Shown: one piece after another, positions 8,283 through 16,217 of the stretch | How positions within the stretch are numbered: position 1 is the stretch's first letter | Layout of the letters: every line of letters begins with the position of its first letter | Assembly (NCBI GenBank): GCA_036824465.1 | Contig: DAITAC010000069.1 | Span: forward strand, 1-22,752 | Reading direction: 5' to 3' | Length of the DNA stretch: 22,752 nt | DNA from: JAKOQB01 sp036824465 | GTDB taxonomy: Bacteria > Pseudomonadota > Gammaproteobacteria > Burkholderiales > Burkholderiaceae_F | Notes under the pieces: generated by a model | Seen by the model: only the letters and a program-made list of their open reading frames with translations | What the model was told of the DNA's origin: nothing | The model's database searches: none | Position numbers and translations under genes: made by a program

Positions 8283-9775
8283 TAGAACCGCTCCAGTTCC
8301 GCGAACGGCAGCTTGCCGCCTACGACCTTCATGCGGCCGTATTCGGCGCAGCGATGCAGCGTCGGGATCGCTTTGTCGGGGTTCAGCAGGGAGGCAGGAT
8401 CGAACGCACGCTTGACCGCGTGGAACATTGCACGTTCCGCATCGGTGAACTGCGAACACATCTGCGCGATCTTTTCGACCCCCACGCCGTGCTCCCCGGT
8501 GATGGTGCCGCCGAGCGCAACGCTCAGTTCGAGGATCTCGACGCCGAAGTCCTCCGCGCGCTTGACTTCATCCGGATCGTTGTCATTGAACAGGATCAGC
8601 GGATGCAGGTTGCCATCGCCGGCGTGAAATACGTTGGGGCAGCGCAGCCCGTATTTGCCTTCCATCTGCTGGATTGCGGTCAGCATCTCGCCGAGCCGTT
8701 TGCGCGGAATCGTGCCGTCCATGCAGTAGTAGGCGGGTGACACGCGACCGGCGGCCGGAAATGCATTCTTGCGCCCGGCCCAGAACTTCAGTCGCTCGGC
8801 CTCGGAAGTCGACACTGCCAGTCGCGTGGCGCCGGCCGCGGTCAACACCTCTTTCATGCGCGCGATCTCTTCTTCGACTTCCTCCGGCGCGCCGTCAGAT
8901 TCGACCAGCAGGATCGACGCGGCGTCGAGGTCGTAGCCTGCCTTCACAAACGGCTCGACCATGCGGGTCGCGGGCCGGTCCATCATCTCCAGCCCGGCGG
9001 GGATCAGGCCGGCGGCGATGATCGCCGCGACCGCATTGCCCGCGGTGGCGACGTCGTCGAAGCTCGCCATGATGCAGCGGGCGGTTTGCGGCTTCGGCAC
9101 CAGCTTGACCGTCACTTCGGTGATGACCGCAAGCATGCCCTCGGAGCCGATCATGAGCGCGAGCAGGTCGAGTCCCGGCACATCGAGCGCGGCCGAGCCG
9201 AACTCGGCGAACTCGCCTTCGATCGTCACGCCACGCACGCGCAGCACGTTGTGCACGGTGAGGCCGTACTTCAGGCAATGCACGCCGCCGGAGTTCTCGG
9301 CGACGTTGCCGCCGATGGTGCAGGCGATCTGGCTCGACGGATCGGGCGCGTAGTAGAGCTTGTACGGCGCGGCGGCCTCGGAGATCGCGAGATTGCGCAC
9401 GCCCGGCTGCACGATCGCTGTACGCGCGAGCGGGTCGAGCTTGAGAATGCGGTTCAGCTTTGCGGTCGACAGCAGCACGCCGTTGGCGAGCGGCGTCGCG
9501 CCGCCGGAGAGCCCCGTGCCGGCGCCGCGCGGAACGATCGGCACGTTCTGCGCATGGCAGATGCGCACGACCTGTTGCACTTGTGATTCGCTCTCCGGCA
9601 GCACCACCACCATCGGCAACTGCTTGTACAGCGTCAGGCCGTCGCACTCATACGGACGCGTGTCCTCATCGCGGTACAGGACGCAGTGATCATCGAGCGC
9701 GCCTCGCAGCGCGGCGACCATTTGTCGCTGGCGCTCAAGGTCGATACCAAGGGGGCGGGAGTCGGGAGCGTTCAT
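8282..9775 (-). CDS. glcD: Glycolate oxidase/dehydrogenase subunit GlcD
   Basis: 497-residue flavoprotein, the catalytic subunit that oxidises glycolate (and D-lactate or similar 2-hydroxy acids) to the 2-oxo acid. The FAD domain has PIVPRGAGTGLSGGA, IACTIGGNVAENSGG and MIGSEGMLAVITE. The C-terminal domain has FHAGDGNLHP (His384) and the family motif TGEHGVG (His429), ending in DPASLLNPDKAIP. The chosen ATG at 9775 gives the standard length; the frame continues upstream but without homology. First gene of the glcDEF operon. It is divergent from a cytochrome c gene with 123 bases between starts, where promoters for both should lie. No glcC-type regulator is present here. Confidence 0.96.
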   Translation of the reverse strand: MNAPDSRPLGIDLERQRQMVAALRGALDDHCVLYRDEDTRPYECDGLTLYKQLPMVVVLPESESQVQQVVRICHAQNVPIVPRGAGTGLSGGATPLANGVLLSTAKLNRILKLDPLARTAIVQPGVRNLAISEAAAPYKLYYAPDPSSQIACTIGGNVAENSGGVHCLKYGLTVHNVLRVRGVTIEGEFAEFGSAALDVPGLDLLALMIGSEGMLAVITEVTVKLVPKPQTARCIMASFDDVATAGNAVAAIIAAGLIPAGLEMMDRPATRMVEPFVKAGYDLDAASILLVESDGAPEEVEEEIARMKEVLTAAGATRLAVSTSEAERLKFWAGRKNAFPAAGRVSPAYYCMDGTIPRKRLGEMLTAIQQMEGKYGLRCPNVFHAGDGNLHPLILFNDNDPDEVKRAEDFGVEILELSVALGGTITGEHGVGVEKIAQMCSQFTDAERAMFHAVKRAFDPASLLNPDKAIPTLHRCAEYGRMKVVGGKLPFAELERF

Positions 9776-9898
9776 GGCGATGAAGCTAGCACACCTGCCA
9801 CGCGACAAGAACTTGCCGTGGAGCAAGGCATGATTCCTATGCTCGGACACAATGGGCGCATTCCCGGCTCGGATGGCTGCGCGACCGGCCACGCAAAC

Positions 9899-10264
9899 AT
9901 GCGCATCATCGCTCTGACGGTCCTATGGTTCGCCGCGACGGCATTCGCCCAGGATGCCGGGCGCGGACAGCAGCTGTTCAACCAGACGTCGCGGGTCAAA
10001 GCAACGCCCGTTGCCAGTTGCACGAGCTGCCACGCCGACCCGGAAACACTGCGCGCGATGCTGGCCAACCGCGGGATTGCGCTCGGCGACGCGAAAGCAA
10101 TCCGCCGTTTGCTGCAAGAGGCGATCGCGGGTGCGCTGCCCGGCGCGCGCGGCGCGAAAGCCCAGTACCAGAATGTGCTGGATGATCAGGATTTGAGCGA
10201 TCTCGCCGCCTATCTGGCACGCGTGCAGGCCGCGACGCTGCCGCAGCGGATCGCGCGGCGCTGA
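9899..10264 (+). CDS. Small exported c-type cytochrome
   Basis: 121 residues. The first 17 form a Sec signal peptide (MRIIALTVLWFAATAFA, predicted cut before QD). One heme c site, CTSCH, lies at residues 41-45. The C-terminal helix DDQDLSDLAAYLARV is typical of small class I cytochromes. After heme attachment it should be periplasmic. The only methionine past the heme motif is Met54, nine residues after the His, and there is none in the region where class I cytochromes carry the distal ligand. It is divergent from glcDEF, which suggests, but does not prove, that it takes electrons from glycolate dehydrogenase. The frame is open upstream to 9686, but the signal peptide fixes the ATG at 9899. 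Its TGA abuts the stop of the convergent gene with no gap. Confidence 0.85.
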   Translation: MRIIALTVLWFAATAFAQDAGRGQQLFNQTSRVKATPVASCTSCHADPETLRAMLANRGIALGDAKAIRRLLQEAIAGALPGARGAKAQYQNVLDDQDLSDLAAYLARVQAATLPQRIARR

Positions 10265-11344
10265 CTACGCAGCGAATTTCGAGATCGCCGCCTCGTTCCA
10301 CTCGATACCGCTACCCGGTCGGTCGGCGGTCTGCGCCATTCCATGCTCGAGCGCAAGGGGCTCGGCGAGTATGGGGTTCCACCAGTCGGCGTATTCGAGC
10401 CAGTGCGCATTCGGCGTGATCGACAGCAACTGCGCACTGACCTCCGGCCACAGGTGGTTTGACACGCGCACGCCGCGCGGCTGCGCCAGGCTGACCGCGC
10501 GCAGCCAGCCGGTCACGCCGCCGATCTTCATCACGTCCGGCATGATGTAGTCCGTCGCGTGCGCGTCGAGCGCATGCTGCAGGTCGAGTACGCCCCACCA
10601 GTTTTCACCCGCCTGGATCGGCGTTCTTGCTTCGCGGGCGACGAGCGCGTGACCGGCGTAGTCGTGCGCAAGCGTGGGCTCCTCGACCCAGGTGAGATTC
10701 TCATCGTCGAGCACGCGCAGCCGCTGCACGGCTTCCACCGGGGTCAGCGACTGGTTGTAGTCGACCATGATGGCGACCTCGGGACCGGCCGCCGCGCGCA
10801 TCGCACGAATGACCGCGACGTCTTCGGCCGCCGTCGGATAGCCGATCTTTGCCTTCACGCCGGAGAGGCCACGCCGCGCCCAGCGCTCGGCCACGCGTGC
10901 GGAGCCGTCGGCTCCGTCGTACCCGACCGCGCCGTAGGCGACGACGGGTCTCGGCACGCCGCCCAGCAGCCGCGCCAGAGATACGCCGTGCTGCCGCGCG
11001 AGCGCGTCCCACAGCGCCATGTCGATGGCTGCGATCGCCATGCCGACGAGGCCTTGCGTGCCAAGCAGACGAAACCGTCGCGCGAGCTTGTGCTCGACCT
11101 CGCGCGGCGCGGCCGCTTCCCCCTTGATCAGCGGTTCGAAATTGCGGATCAAGTCGGCCAGCGGCTTCAGTGCCACCGGCGTATAGGCGAACACGATGCT
11201 GTGGCCGATGATGCCGTCGTCAAGAACTGCGTCGGTCAACACCAGCGGCGACTCGCTGATCGTGCCGCTTGCCGTCTGGTGCGCTTCCGGCATCGGCACG
11301 CGAACCGAGCGAACGTTCAGCGCCCGAACCGCAGGACTCTTCAT
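10265..11344 (-). CDS. Mandelate racemase family enzyme (enolase superfamily)
   Basis: 359 residues, the length I recall for Pseudomonas putida mandelate racemase, with catalytic residues at the same numbers: Lys164 and Lys166 in VKAKIGYP, metal ligands Asp195 (VDYNQ, with Asn197), Glu221 (WVEEP) and Glu247 (AGENW), the Asp270-His297 dyad (MPDVMKIGG and SNHLW), and Glu317 (HWLEY). The N-terminal capping segment contains GHSIVFAYTPVALKPL. Such enzymes abstract the alpha proton of a 2-hydroxy acid and either racemise or dehydrate it. Residue 139 is Ala where mandelate racemase has Ser, and pocket residues 22, 26 and 319 differ (His, Ser, Ala), so the substrate may not be mandelate. Start ATG at 11344 follows the aldolase stop by two bases; third gene of the operon. 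Confidence 0.92.
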   Translation of the reverse strand: MKSPAVRALNVRSVRVPMPEAHQTASGTISESPLVLTDAVLDDGIIGHSIVFAYTPVALKPLADLIRNFEPLIKGEAAAPREVEHKLARRFRLLGTQGLVGMAIAAIDMALWDALARQHGVSLARLLGGVPRPVVAYGAVGYDGADGSARVAERWARRGLSGVKAKIGYPTAAEDVAVIRAMRAAAGPEVAIMVDYNQSLTPVEAVQRLRVLDDENLTWVEEPTLAHDYAGHALVAREARTPIQAGENWWGVLDLQHALDAHATDYIMPDVMKIGGVTGWLRAVSLAQPRGVRVSNHLWPEVSAQLLSITPNAHWLEYADWWNPILAEPLALEHGMAQTADRPGSGIEWNEAAISKFAA

Positions 11345-11346
11345 GC

Positions 11347-12381
11347 TCAGCCCCCGATGGTCTCGACCAGGATTTGCGCGGCACGCTCGCACTGCGCGCG
11401 CGTGACGTCCAGATGCGTGACCAGGCGCACCGTACGTGCGCCGAACGCGAATAGCAGCACGCCGCGCTCTTTTGCGCGAGCAACGACGGTTGCGGCGTCG
11501 GGGGCGTCGGCGGCAAGATGGAACACGACGATGTTGGTCTGCACGGTCGCGAGATCGAGCACCACGCGCGAGCTTGTTGCCAGCCGCTGCGCGATCAGCT
11601 TGGCGTTGGCGTGATCATCAGCGAGCCGCGCCAGATGATGGTCGAGCGCGTACAGCCCCGCGGCGGCGAAGATGCCGGCCTGGCGCATCGCGCCGCCGAA
11701 CATGCGCCGGTAGCGTGTCGCCCTGGTGACCAGGTCGCGCCCGCCGGCCAGCAGTGAACCGCCGGGCGCGCCGAGTCCTTTCGACAGCGCCACCGCGACG
11801 AGATCGAACGGCGCCGCGAGCCGGGCGAGCGACATGCCGCTTGCGACCGCGGCGTTCCACAGCCGTGCGCCGTCGAGAAAGGTTGCGACCTCATGTGCGC
11901 GCGCCGCGGCGCATATCTTCTCCACCTCAGCCTGCGGAAAGATCACGCCGCCCGAGCGGTTGTGCGTGTTCTCGATCTCGACCAGCGTGGTCGGCGGATA
12001 AATCACGTGGCCGCGTGGTTTGCGTGCGGCGAGAAATTCATCGTCGGTGAAAACGCCGCGCGTGCCGATCTCGGTGAACTGCACGCCGGAGTTTGCTGCC
12101 GAGCCGCCGGTTTCGTGCCACACCGCGTGGCATTCACGGCTGACGATCACGTCGTCGCCGGGATGCGTCAGCGTGCGCAGCGCGACCTGGTTGGCCATCG
12201 TGCCGCTCGGCAGCCATAACGCGGCTTCCTTGCCGAGCATTGACGCGACGCGCTCCTGCAGTGCGTTGACGGTCGGGTCTTCGCCATACTGATCATCGCC
12301 GACAGGTGCCGCAGCGATCGCCGCGCGCATCTCGTGCGTCGGCAACGTGACCGTGTCCGAGCGAAGGTCGATCACAGCCAT
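11347..12381 (-). CDS. ltaE: Low-specificity L-threonine aldolase
   Basis: 344-residue PLP enzyme of fold type I that splits L-threonine/allo-threonine, and often other beta-hydroxy amino acids such as phenylserine, into glycine and an aldehyde. Seen: MAVIDLRSDTVTLPT at the start, VGDDQYGEDPTVNALQ, LWLPSGTMANQVAL, IENTHNRSGG, FLDGARLWNAA and the Schiff-base Lys201 in ALSKGLGAPGGS. Complete, with usual length. It is the middle gene of the operon: 13 bases after the flavin dehydrogenase stop and two bases before the racemase-family start. Assignment is firm for family; preferred substrate is unknown. Confidence 0.95.
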   Translation of the reverse strand: MAVIDLRSDTVTLPTHEMRAAIAAAPVGDDQYGEDPTVNALQERVASMLGKEAALWLPSGTMANQVALRTLTHPGDDVIVSRECHAVWHETGGSAANSGVQFTEIGTRGVFTDDEFLAARKPRGHVIYPPTTLVEIENTHNRSGGVIFPQAEVEKICAAARAHEVATFLDGARLWNAAVASGMSLARLAAPFDLVAVALSKGLGAPGGSLLAGGRDLVTRATRYRRMFGGAMRQAGIFAAAGLYALDHHLARLADDHANAKLIAQRLATSSRVVLDLATVQTNIVVFHLAADAPDAATVVARAKERGVLLFAFGARTVRLVTHLDVTRAQCERAAQILVETIGG

Positions 12382-12394
12382 TTCAGACCCGGCG

Positions 12395-13804
12395 TCAGAC
12401 CCGCAGCACCTTGCCCGGATTCATGATGTTCAGCGGATCAAACGCGCGCTTGATGCGGGCCATCAGGTCGAGCGCGTCTTCTCCATGTTCCAGCGGCAGG
12501 AAATCGATCTTGTGCAGGCCGACGCCATGCTCGCCGGTACAGGTGCCGTCCATCGCGATCGCGCGTTCCACAAGGCGCTGGTTGATACGCTCGGCTTCGT
12601 CGCGCTCCGGTTGTGAACCCGGGTCGATCAGCATCTGCACGTGGAAGTTGCCGTCGCCGACGTGGCCGATGATCGAACTGATGATCGATGCGCCCGCAAG
12701 ATCGGCCTGCGTTTCGACAATGCAGTCGGCCAGCCGCGAAATCGGCACGCATACGTCGGTGGTCACCGAGCGCGAACCGGCCTTCAACTGCAGCGTGGCG
12801 AAGTACGCGTTGTGCCGCGCCTGCCACAATCGATTGCGATCTTCGGGACTCGTGGCCCATTCGAAATCCATGCCGCCGTGCTCACGCGCGATCTCCTGCA
12901 CGTGCTCAGCCTGTTCGCGCACGCTGGCGGGCGAGCCGTGAAACTCGAACAGCAGCAGCGGCGATTCGCGCAGCCTGAGTTTGCTGTACACGTTGACCGC
13001 CTTCACACCGACCGCGTCGAGCAGCTCGCAGCGTGCGATCGGGATGCCCATCTGGATGGTCTGGATCGTGGCGCGCACGGCGTCGGGAACAGTTGGGAAA
13101 TTGCACACCGCGGCAGAGATCGCCTCCGGCTGCGGGTAAAGCTTCAGCGCCACTTCGGTGATCACGCCGAGCGTCCCTTCACTGCCAACGAAGACGCGCG
13201 TCAGGTCGTAGCCGGCCGACGATTTCTTTGCGCGGCGCGCGGTGCGCACGACCTTGCCTTCGGCGGTGACCACCGTTAGCGCCAGCACGTTCTCGCGCAT
13301 CGTGCCGTAGCGCACCGCGTTCGTGCCGCTGGCGCGCGTGGCGGCCATGCCGCCGAGCGTGGCATCCGCGCCCGGATCGATCGGGAAGAAGAGCCCCGTG
13401 TCCTTGATCTCGATGTTCAACTGCTTGCGCGTCACGCCTGCCTGGACGGTGGCGGTCAGGTCCTCGGAGTTCACCGCGAGCACGCGGTTCATCTGCGACA
13501 GATCGACGCTGACCCCGCCTTCGACCGCGAGCAGGTGCCCCTCAAGAGAGGAGCCGACACCGAACGGAATCAGCGGTACGCGATGGTCGTTGCACAGCTT
13601 CACCAGTGCGACGACGTCTTCGGTCGACTGCGCAAACACCACCGCGTCGGGCGGCGTCGGCGGGAACGGTGATTCGTCGCGGCCATGATGCTCGCGCACC
13701 GCGGCCGCAATCGAAAACCGGTCGCCGAAGCGCGCCTTCAGCGCAGCGAGGAATCGCTCGGGCAAAGGCGCGGCGAACTGGCGCAGCGTGGCGGGCGCAT
13801 TCAT
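12395..13804 (-). CDS. FAD-linked 2-hydroxyacid dehydrogenase (cytochrome-type D-lactate dehydrogenase like)
   Basis: 469-residue flavoprotein of the same superfamily as GlcD, closest in pattern to mitochondrial LDHD and bacterial D-lactate dehydrogenase (cytochrome). The FAD domain has PLIPFGVGSSLEGH, FFPIDPGADATLGGMAAT, SSAGYDLTRVFVGSEGTLGVITE. The C-terminal domain has IIGHVGDGNFHVQ and GTCTGEHGVG, ending DPLNIMNPGKVLRV. Unlike the glc operon, no Fe-S subunit lies beside it. The ATG at 13804 follows a good ribosome binding site (GAGGAG, about seven bases before the ATG). It should oxidise a D-2-hydroxy acid to the 2-oxo acid; operon partners (threonine aldolase, mandelate-racemase relative) hint at a substrate other than simple lactate. 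Confidence 0.93.
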   Translation of the reverse strand: MNAPATLRQFAAPLPERFLAALKARFGDRFSIAAAVREHHGRDESPFPPTPPDAVVFAQSTEDVVALVKLCNDHRVPLIPFGVGSSLEGHLLAVEGGVSVDLSQMNRVLAVNSEDLTATVQAGVTRKQLNIEIKDTGLFFPIDPGADATLGGMAATRASGTNAVRYGTMRENVLALTVVTAEGKVVRTARRAKKSSAGYDLTRVFVGSEGTLGVITEVALKLYPQPEAISAAVCNFPTVPDAVRATIQTIQMGIPIARCELLDAVGVKAVNVYSKLRLRESPLLLFEFHGSPASVREQAEHVQEIAREHGGMDFEWATSPEDRNRLWQARHNAYFATLQLKAGSRSVTTDVCVPISRLADCIVETQADLAGASIISSIIGHVGDGNFHVQMLIDPGSQPERDEAERINQRLVERAIAMDGTCTGEHGVGLHKIDFLPLEHGEDALDLMARIKRAFDPLNIMNPGKVLRV

Positions 13805-13900
13805 GGCTGGCTCCTCATGCTCGACCCTTGCGGCTCGCGACCGGCTGTCGACTCGCCGCGGCGCGATCTTAGTCCGGCGGACAAAGCGTCAGGCCGGAGG

Positions 13901-14125
13901 CTATTTCTTCTTTGAGTTCTTGCCGCCCTTGAGCATGAAAGTGACGTTCATGATCACGCGGTATGCGACGACCTTGCCTTTCTCGACTTCAACCTTTTGA
14001 TCCTTGATCCACGCGCCCTTGACGTCGTCGAGGGTGTCGCCCGCGCGTGCAATGCCCTGGTTCACTGCATCCTCGAAGCTCTTGGATGACGACGAGATGA
14101 TTTCGATGACCTTTGCGACTGACAT
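13901..14125 (-). CDS. Dodecin family flavin-binding protein
   Basis: 74-residue dodecin, a protein that assembles as a hollow dodecamer and stores or buffers flavin. Conserved pattern: MSVAKVIEIISSSSKSFEDA, then GIARAGDTLDDVKGAWIKDQ, where the Trp39 corresponds to the isoalloxazine-stacking tryptophan, and YRVIMNVTFML. The C-terminus is lysine-rich. The ATG at 14125 is preceded by AAGGAG with good spacing, so the longer open frame upstream is not used. It sits beside several flavoprotein genes but is separated from the dehydrogenase operon by 96 bases. Confidence 0.95.
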   Translation of the reverse strand: MSVAKVIEIISSSSKSFEDAVNQGIARAGDTLDDVKGAWIKDQKVEVEKGKVVAYRVIMNVTFMLKGGKNSKKK

Positions 14126-14186
14126 GAGATTTCTCCTTGTTTGATCAGTGGGAAGGGGTGGCCAAGCTAGCACTGCGCTCACCGCC

Positions 14187-14206
14187 GGGCAATACCCGGT
14201 ATGCCC
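14187..14206. repeat. Imperfect palindrome between dodecin and adenosyltransferase genes
   Basis: GGGCAATACCCGGTATGCCC reads nearly the same on both strands (GGGCA/TGCCC and TACC/GGTA arms, one extra A in the left arm). It lies in the 133-base divergent gap and might be a shared operator; nothing identifies a binding protein. A CATAAT (14233-14238), 20 bases before the adenosyltransferase start, could be a -10 element. Confidence 0.25.
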
Positions 14207-14258
14207 GCGCGGGTGGTTGTCGCTGCACTCGGCATAATGCGCGCGAAAGGGAAGCTCA

Positions 14259-14819
14259 ATGGGCAAACGACTGTCACAGATTGCGACCCGCACCGGCGAC
14301 GATGGCACCACGGGACTGGGAGACGGCACGCGCACGCGCAAGGATGCCCTGCGCGTGCATGCGATGGGCGATGTCGACGAGTTGAATTCGCAGATCGGCG
14401 TGCTGCTGACCGAACCGATGCCGGATCAGGTACGCACCGATCTGGTCGACATCCAGCACGACTTGTTCGATCTCGGCGGGGAGTTGTGCATTCCCGGCTT
14501 TTCCATGGTGAAGGACGTGCAGGTCGCGCGCCTTGATGCGCGGCTGGCGCATTACAACGCTGATCTGCCGCGGCTGGACGAGTTCATTCTTCCCGGCGGC
14601 TCGCGCGCCGCGGCGCAGGCGCACGTATGCCGCGCCGTGTGCCGGCGCGCGGAGCGCGCGATTGTCGAACTCGGCGCGCACGAGACGTTGAACGATGCGC
14701 CGCGCCAGTACGTCAACCGCCTGAGCGATCTGTTGTTCGTGCTCGCGCGCGTGCTGAACCGGGCCGCTGGCGGCAGTGACGTGCAGTGGCAGCAACGCAA
14801 GACGCAGAGCGGCTCGTAA
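14259..14819 (+). CDS. PduO-type ATP:cob(I)alamin adenosyltransferase
   Basis: 186 residues. It transfers the adenosyl group of ATP to cob(I)alamin to make coenzyme B12. The N-terminal ATP loop TRTGDDGTTGLGDG is at residues 11-24, followed by HAMGDVDELNSQIG and DLFDLGGEL. The C-terminal conserved helix region RAVCRRAERAIVEL and YVNRLSDLLFVLARVLN contains the Arg and Asp residues that define the family. The ATG at 14259 is preceded by AGGGAAG with suitable spacing. Monocistronic here, with no adenosylcobalamin-dependent mutase in the window. Its stop is 17 bases from that of the convergent transporter gene. Confidence 0.95.
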   Translation: MGKRLSQIATRTGDDGTTGLGDGTRTRKDALRVHAMGDVDELNSQIGVLLTEPMPDQVRTDLVDIQHDLFDLGGELCIPGFSMVKDVQVARLDARLAHYNADLPRLDEFILPGGSRAAAQAHVCRAVCRRAERAIVELGAHETLNDAPRQYVNRLSDLLFVLARVLNRAAGGSDVQWQQRKTQSGS

Positions 14820-14836
14820 GCCGGCCGGGTGGGTGA

Positions 14837-15742
14837 TCAGCGAGCGGCGGGAGCCGCCGCCGCACGAGGTGCGCCAATCAGGCCGAGCGCGAGCGCGGTC
14901 CCAAGCAGGATGATCGCGCCGCCGACGATCATCTGCGCGCTGACCGATTCCTCGAGGAAGACGCCGCCCCAGAACACCGCGAACAGCGGAATCAGGAACG
15001 TGACCGCGAGCGCGCGCACCGCGCCGACGCTTTCGAGCAGTCGAAAATAGAGGATGTAGGCGAGCGCCGTGCATGCAATTCCCAGCGCAGCAACCGCGCC
15101 CCACGCGCGCACGTCGATTGACCCCTGTGGCCAAAGCCACAGCGCGAAGGGCAGCAGCACAATTGCCGCGCCCATCTGGCTGCCGGTCGCTACGGCAAGC
15201 GAGTTCACGCCGGCGAGGTGTCGTTTCGCGAAGTTGCCGGCAAGTCCGTATGCGGCGGCGCCCAGCAGCCCGGCTCCGATGGCAAGCGTCGCCGTCCACT
15301 GCGTGCCGCCGGGCTTGAAGTCGACCTTGCCCCAGACCAGCACGGCGACGCCGACCATCCCGATCGCCAGCCCGAGCCACTGTGCCGCGCGGAAATTCTG
15401 ACGCAGCCACAGCCAGGCGACCAAGGCGGTCCACATTGGCGTCGTTGCATTGAGAATCGACGCGAAGCCGCTGGTGATGCTGAGCACCGCATACGAAAAC
15501 AGGACGAACGGAACCGCGGTGTGAAGCACGCCGACCATCAGCAACGGCGCCGCATGCGAACGCAAATGGTGCAGTCCGCCGCGCCATCCCAACAGTGCCA
15601 GCAGGCACGCGGCGGCAATCGCAACGCGCACCTCCACGAGGGCGACCGGGCCAAACACGGGCGCGGCGATGCGCATGAACAGGAACGCTGCACCCCACAA
15701 CGCGGCGAGCAGGATCAGATCGACCAGGTCGCGTGTCTTCAA
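14837..15742 (-). CDS. EamA/DMT-family transporter
   Basis: 301-residue integral membrane protein with two tandem EamA halves and about ten hydrophobic segments, beginning LVDLILLAALWGAAFLFMR, the usual DMT opening; the second half starts near GLLGAAAYGLAGNFAKRHL. It should export or import a small metabolite; the substrate is unknown. I place the start at TTG 15742: GGAG at 15748-15751 is five bases away and TTG overlaps the preceding stop as TTGA. A GTG at 15769 would add nine residues rich in Arg before the first helix. Last gene of the Ada-AlkA operon. Confidence 0.86.
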   Translation of the reverse strand: MKTRDLVDLILLAALWGAAFLFMRIAAPVFGPVALVEVRVAIAAACLLALLGWRGGLHHLRSHAAPLLMVGVLHTAVPFVLFSYAVLSITSGFASILNATTPMWTALVAWLWLRQNFRAAQWLGLAIGMVGVAVLVWGKVDFKPGGTQWTATLAIGAGLLGAAAYGLAGNFAKRHLAGVNSLAVATGSQMGAAIVLLPFALWLWPQGSIDVRAWGAVAALGIACTALAYILYFRLLESVGAVRALAVTFLIPLFAVFWGGVFLEESVSAQMIVGGAIILLGTALALGLIGAPRAAAAPAAR

Positions 15743-16203
15743 GCGGGCTCCGCGCGATCGACCCGGCACGCATCGCAGCCGGGCCGCGCGAAGTGCAGAT
15801 GCAGATGCGCGACCCCGGGTGCGCCAAAGGCGCGATCGATCGTCGTTACCCGGTCCTTGCCCTGCGTTACGTCGGTGAATTCGATCCAGCCGCGTTCACT
15901 GAAGCCGCGCACGGACAACAACCGAGTGCGCAGCATCGGCGGCACTTCATCGGGCGCAAGATGTGCGGTGGGACGGTTGACGCCTGCGAAGATCGGCCCG
16001 CCGGCGCGGTAGGGCGATTCCGCCCCCTGATGCGGATAGTGCACCAGCGGCAGCTCGTCGCCGGGATCGGCATCACGCAGGCTCACACGACAGGGAAAAC
16101 CGGCCCGTGCATCGGCAGTGAGTCGATGCGACAACGCCCTCGCATCGAGGCGGCTGAGCGCAGCAAATTCCTCCGCTCGCAGCGGAACGATCTGAAACGA
16201 CAC
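15739..16203 (-). CDS. DUF1203 family protein
   Basis: 154 residues, recognisable as DUF1203 by FPCRVSLRDADPGDELPLVHYPHQ and SPYRAGGPIF in the middle and VAHLHLHFARPGCDACR at the C-terminus. The HLHLH cluster and the CxxC pair could bind a metal, but no function is established for the family. No signal peptide or membrane segment. The GTG start at 16203 is supported by an excellent ribosome binding site, AGGAGGAG at 16209-16216, placed between this start and the methyltransferase stop. Its TGA overlaps the transporter start. Co-transcription with alkylation-repair genes is the only functional hint. Confidence 0.85.
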   Translation of the reverse strand: MSFQIVPLRAEEFAALSRLDARALSHRLTADARAGFPCRVSLRDADPGDELPLVHYPHQGAESPYRAGGPIFAGVNRPTAHLAPDEVPPMLRTRLLSVRGFSERGWIEFTDVTQGKDRVTTIDRAFGAPGVAHLHLHFARPGCDACRVDRAEPA

Positions 16204-16208
16204 GACAG

Positions 16209-16216
16209 CTCCTCCT
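16209..16216 (-). promoter_or_regulatory. Strong ribosome binding site deciding the GTG start of the DUF1203 gene
   Basis: The minus strand reads AGGAGGAG here, five bases before the GTG at 16203. It lies just after the stop codon (16218-16220) of the methyltransferase gene, so it serves reinitiation in the operon. Confidence 0.75.
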
Positions 16217-16217
16217 G

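Noticed and set aside
10559..11614. 351-codon open frame on the + strand opposite the racemase and aldolase genes
   Set aside because: It spans the junction of two well-supported genes on the other strand and has no recognisable domain.
14274..15827. 517-codon open frame on the - strand covering the adenosyltransferase and transporter genes
   Set aside because: It crosses two convergent genes in a different frame and its translation is low-complexity Arg/Ala-rich.
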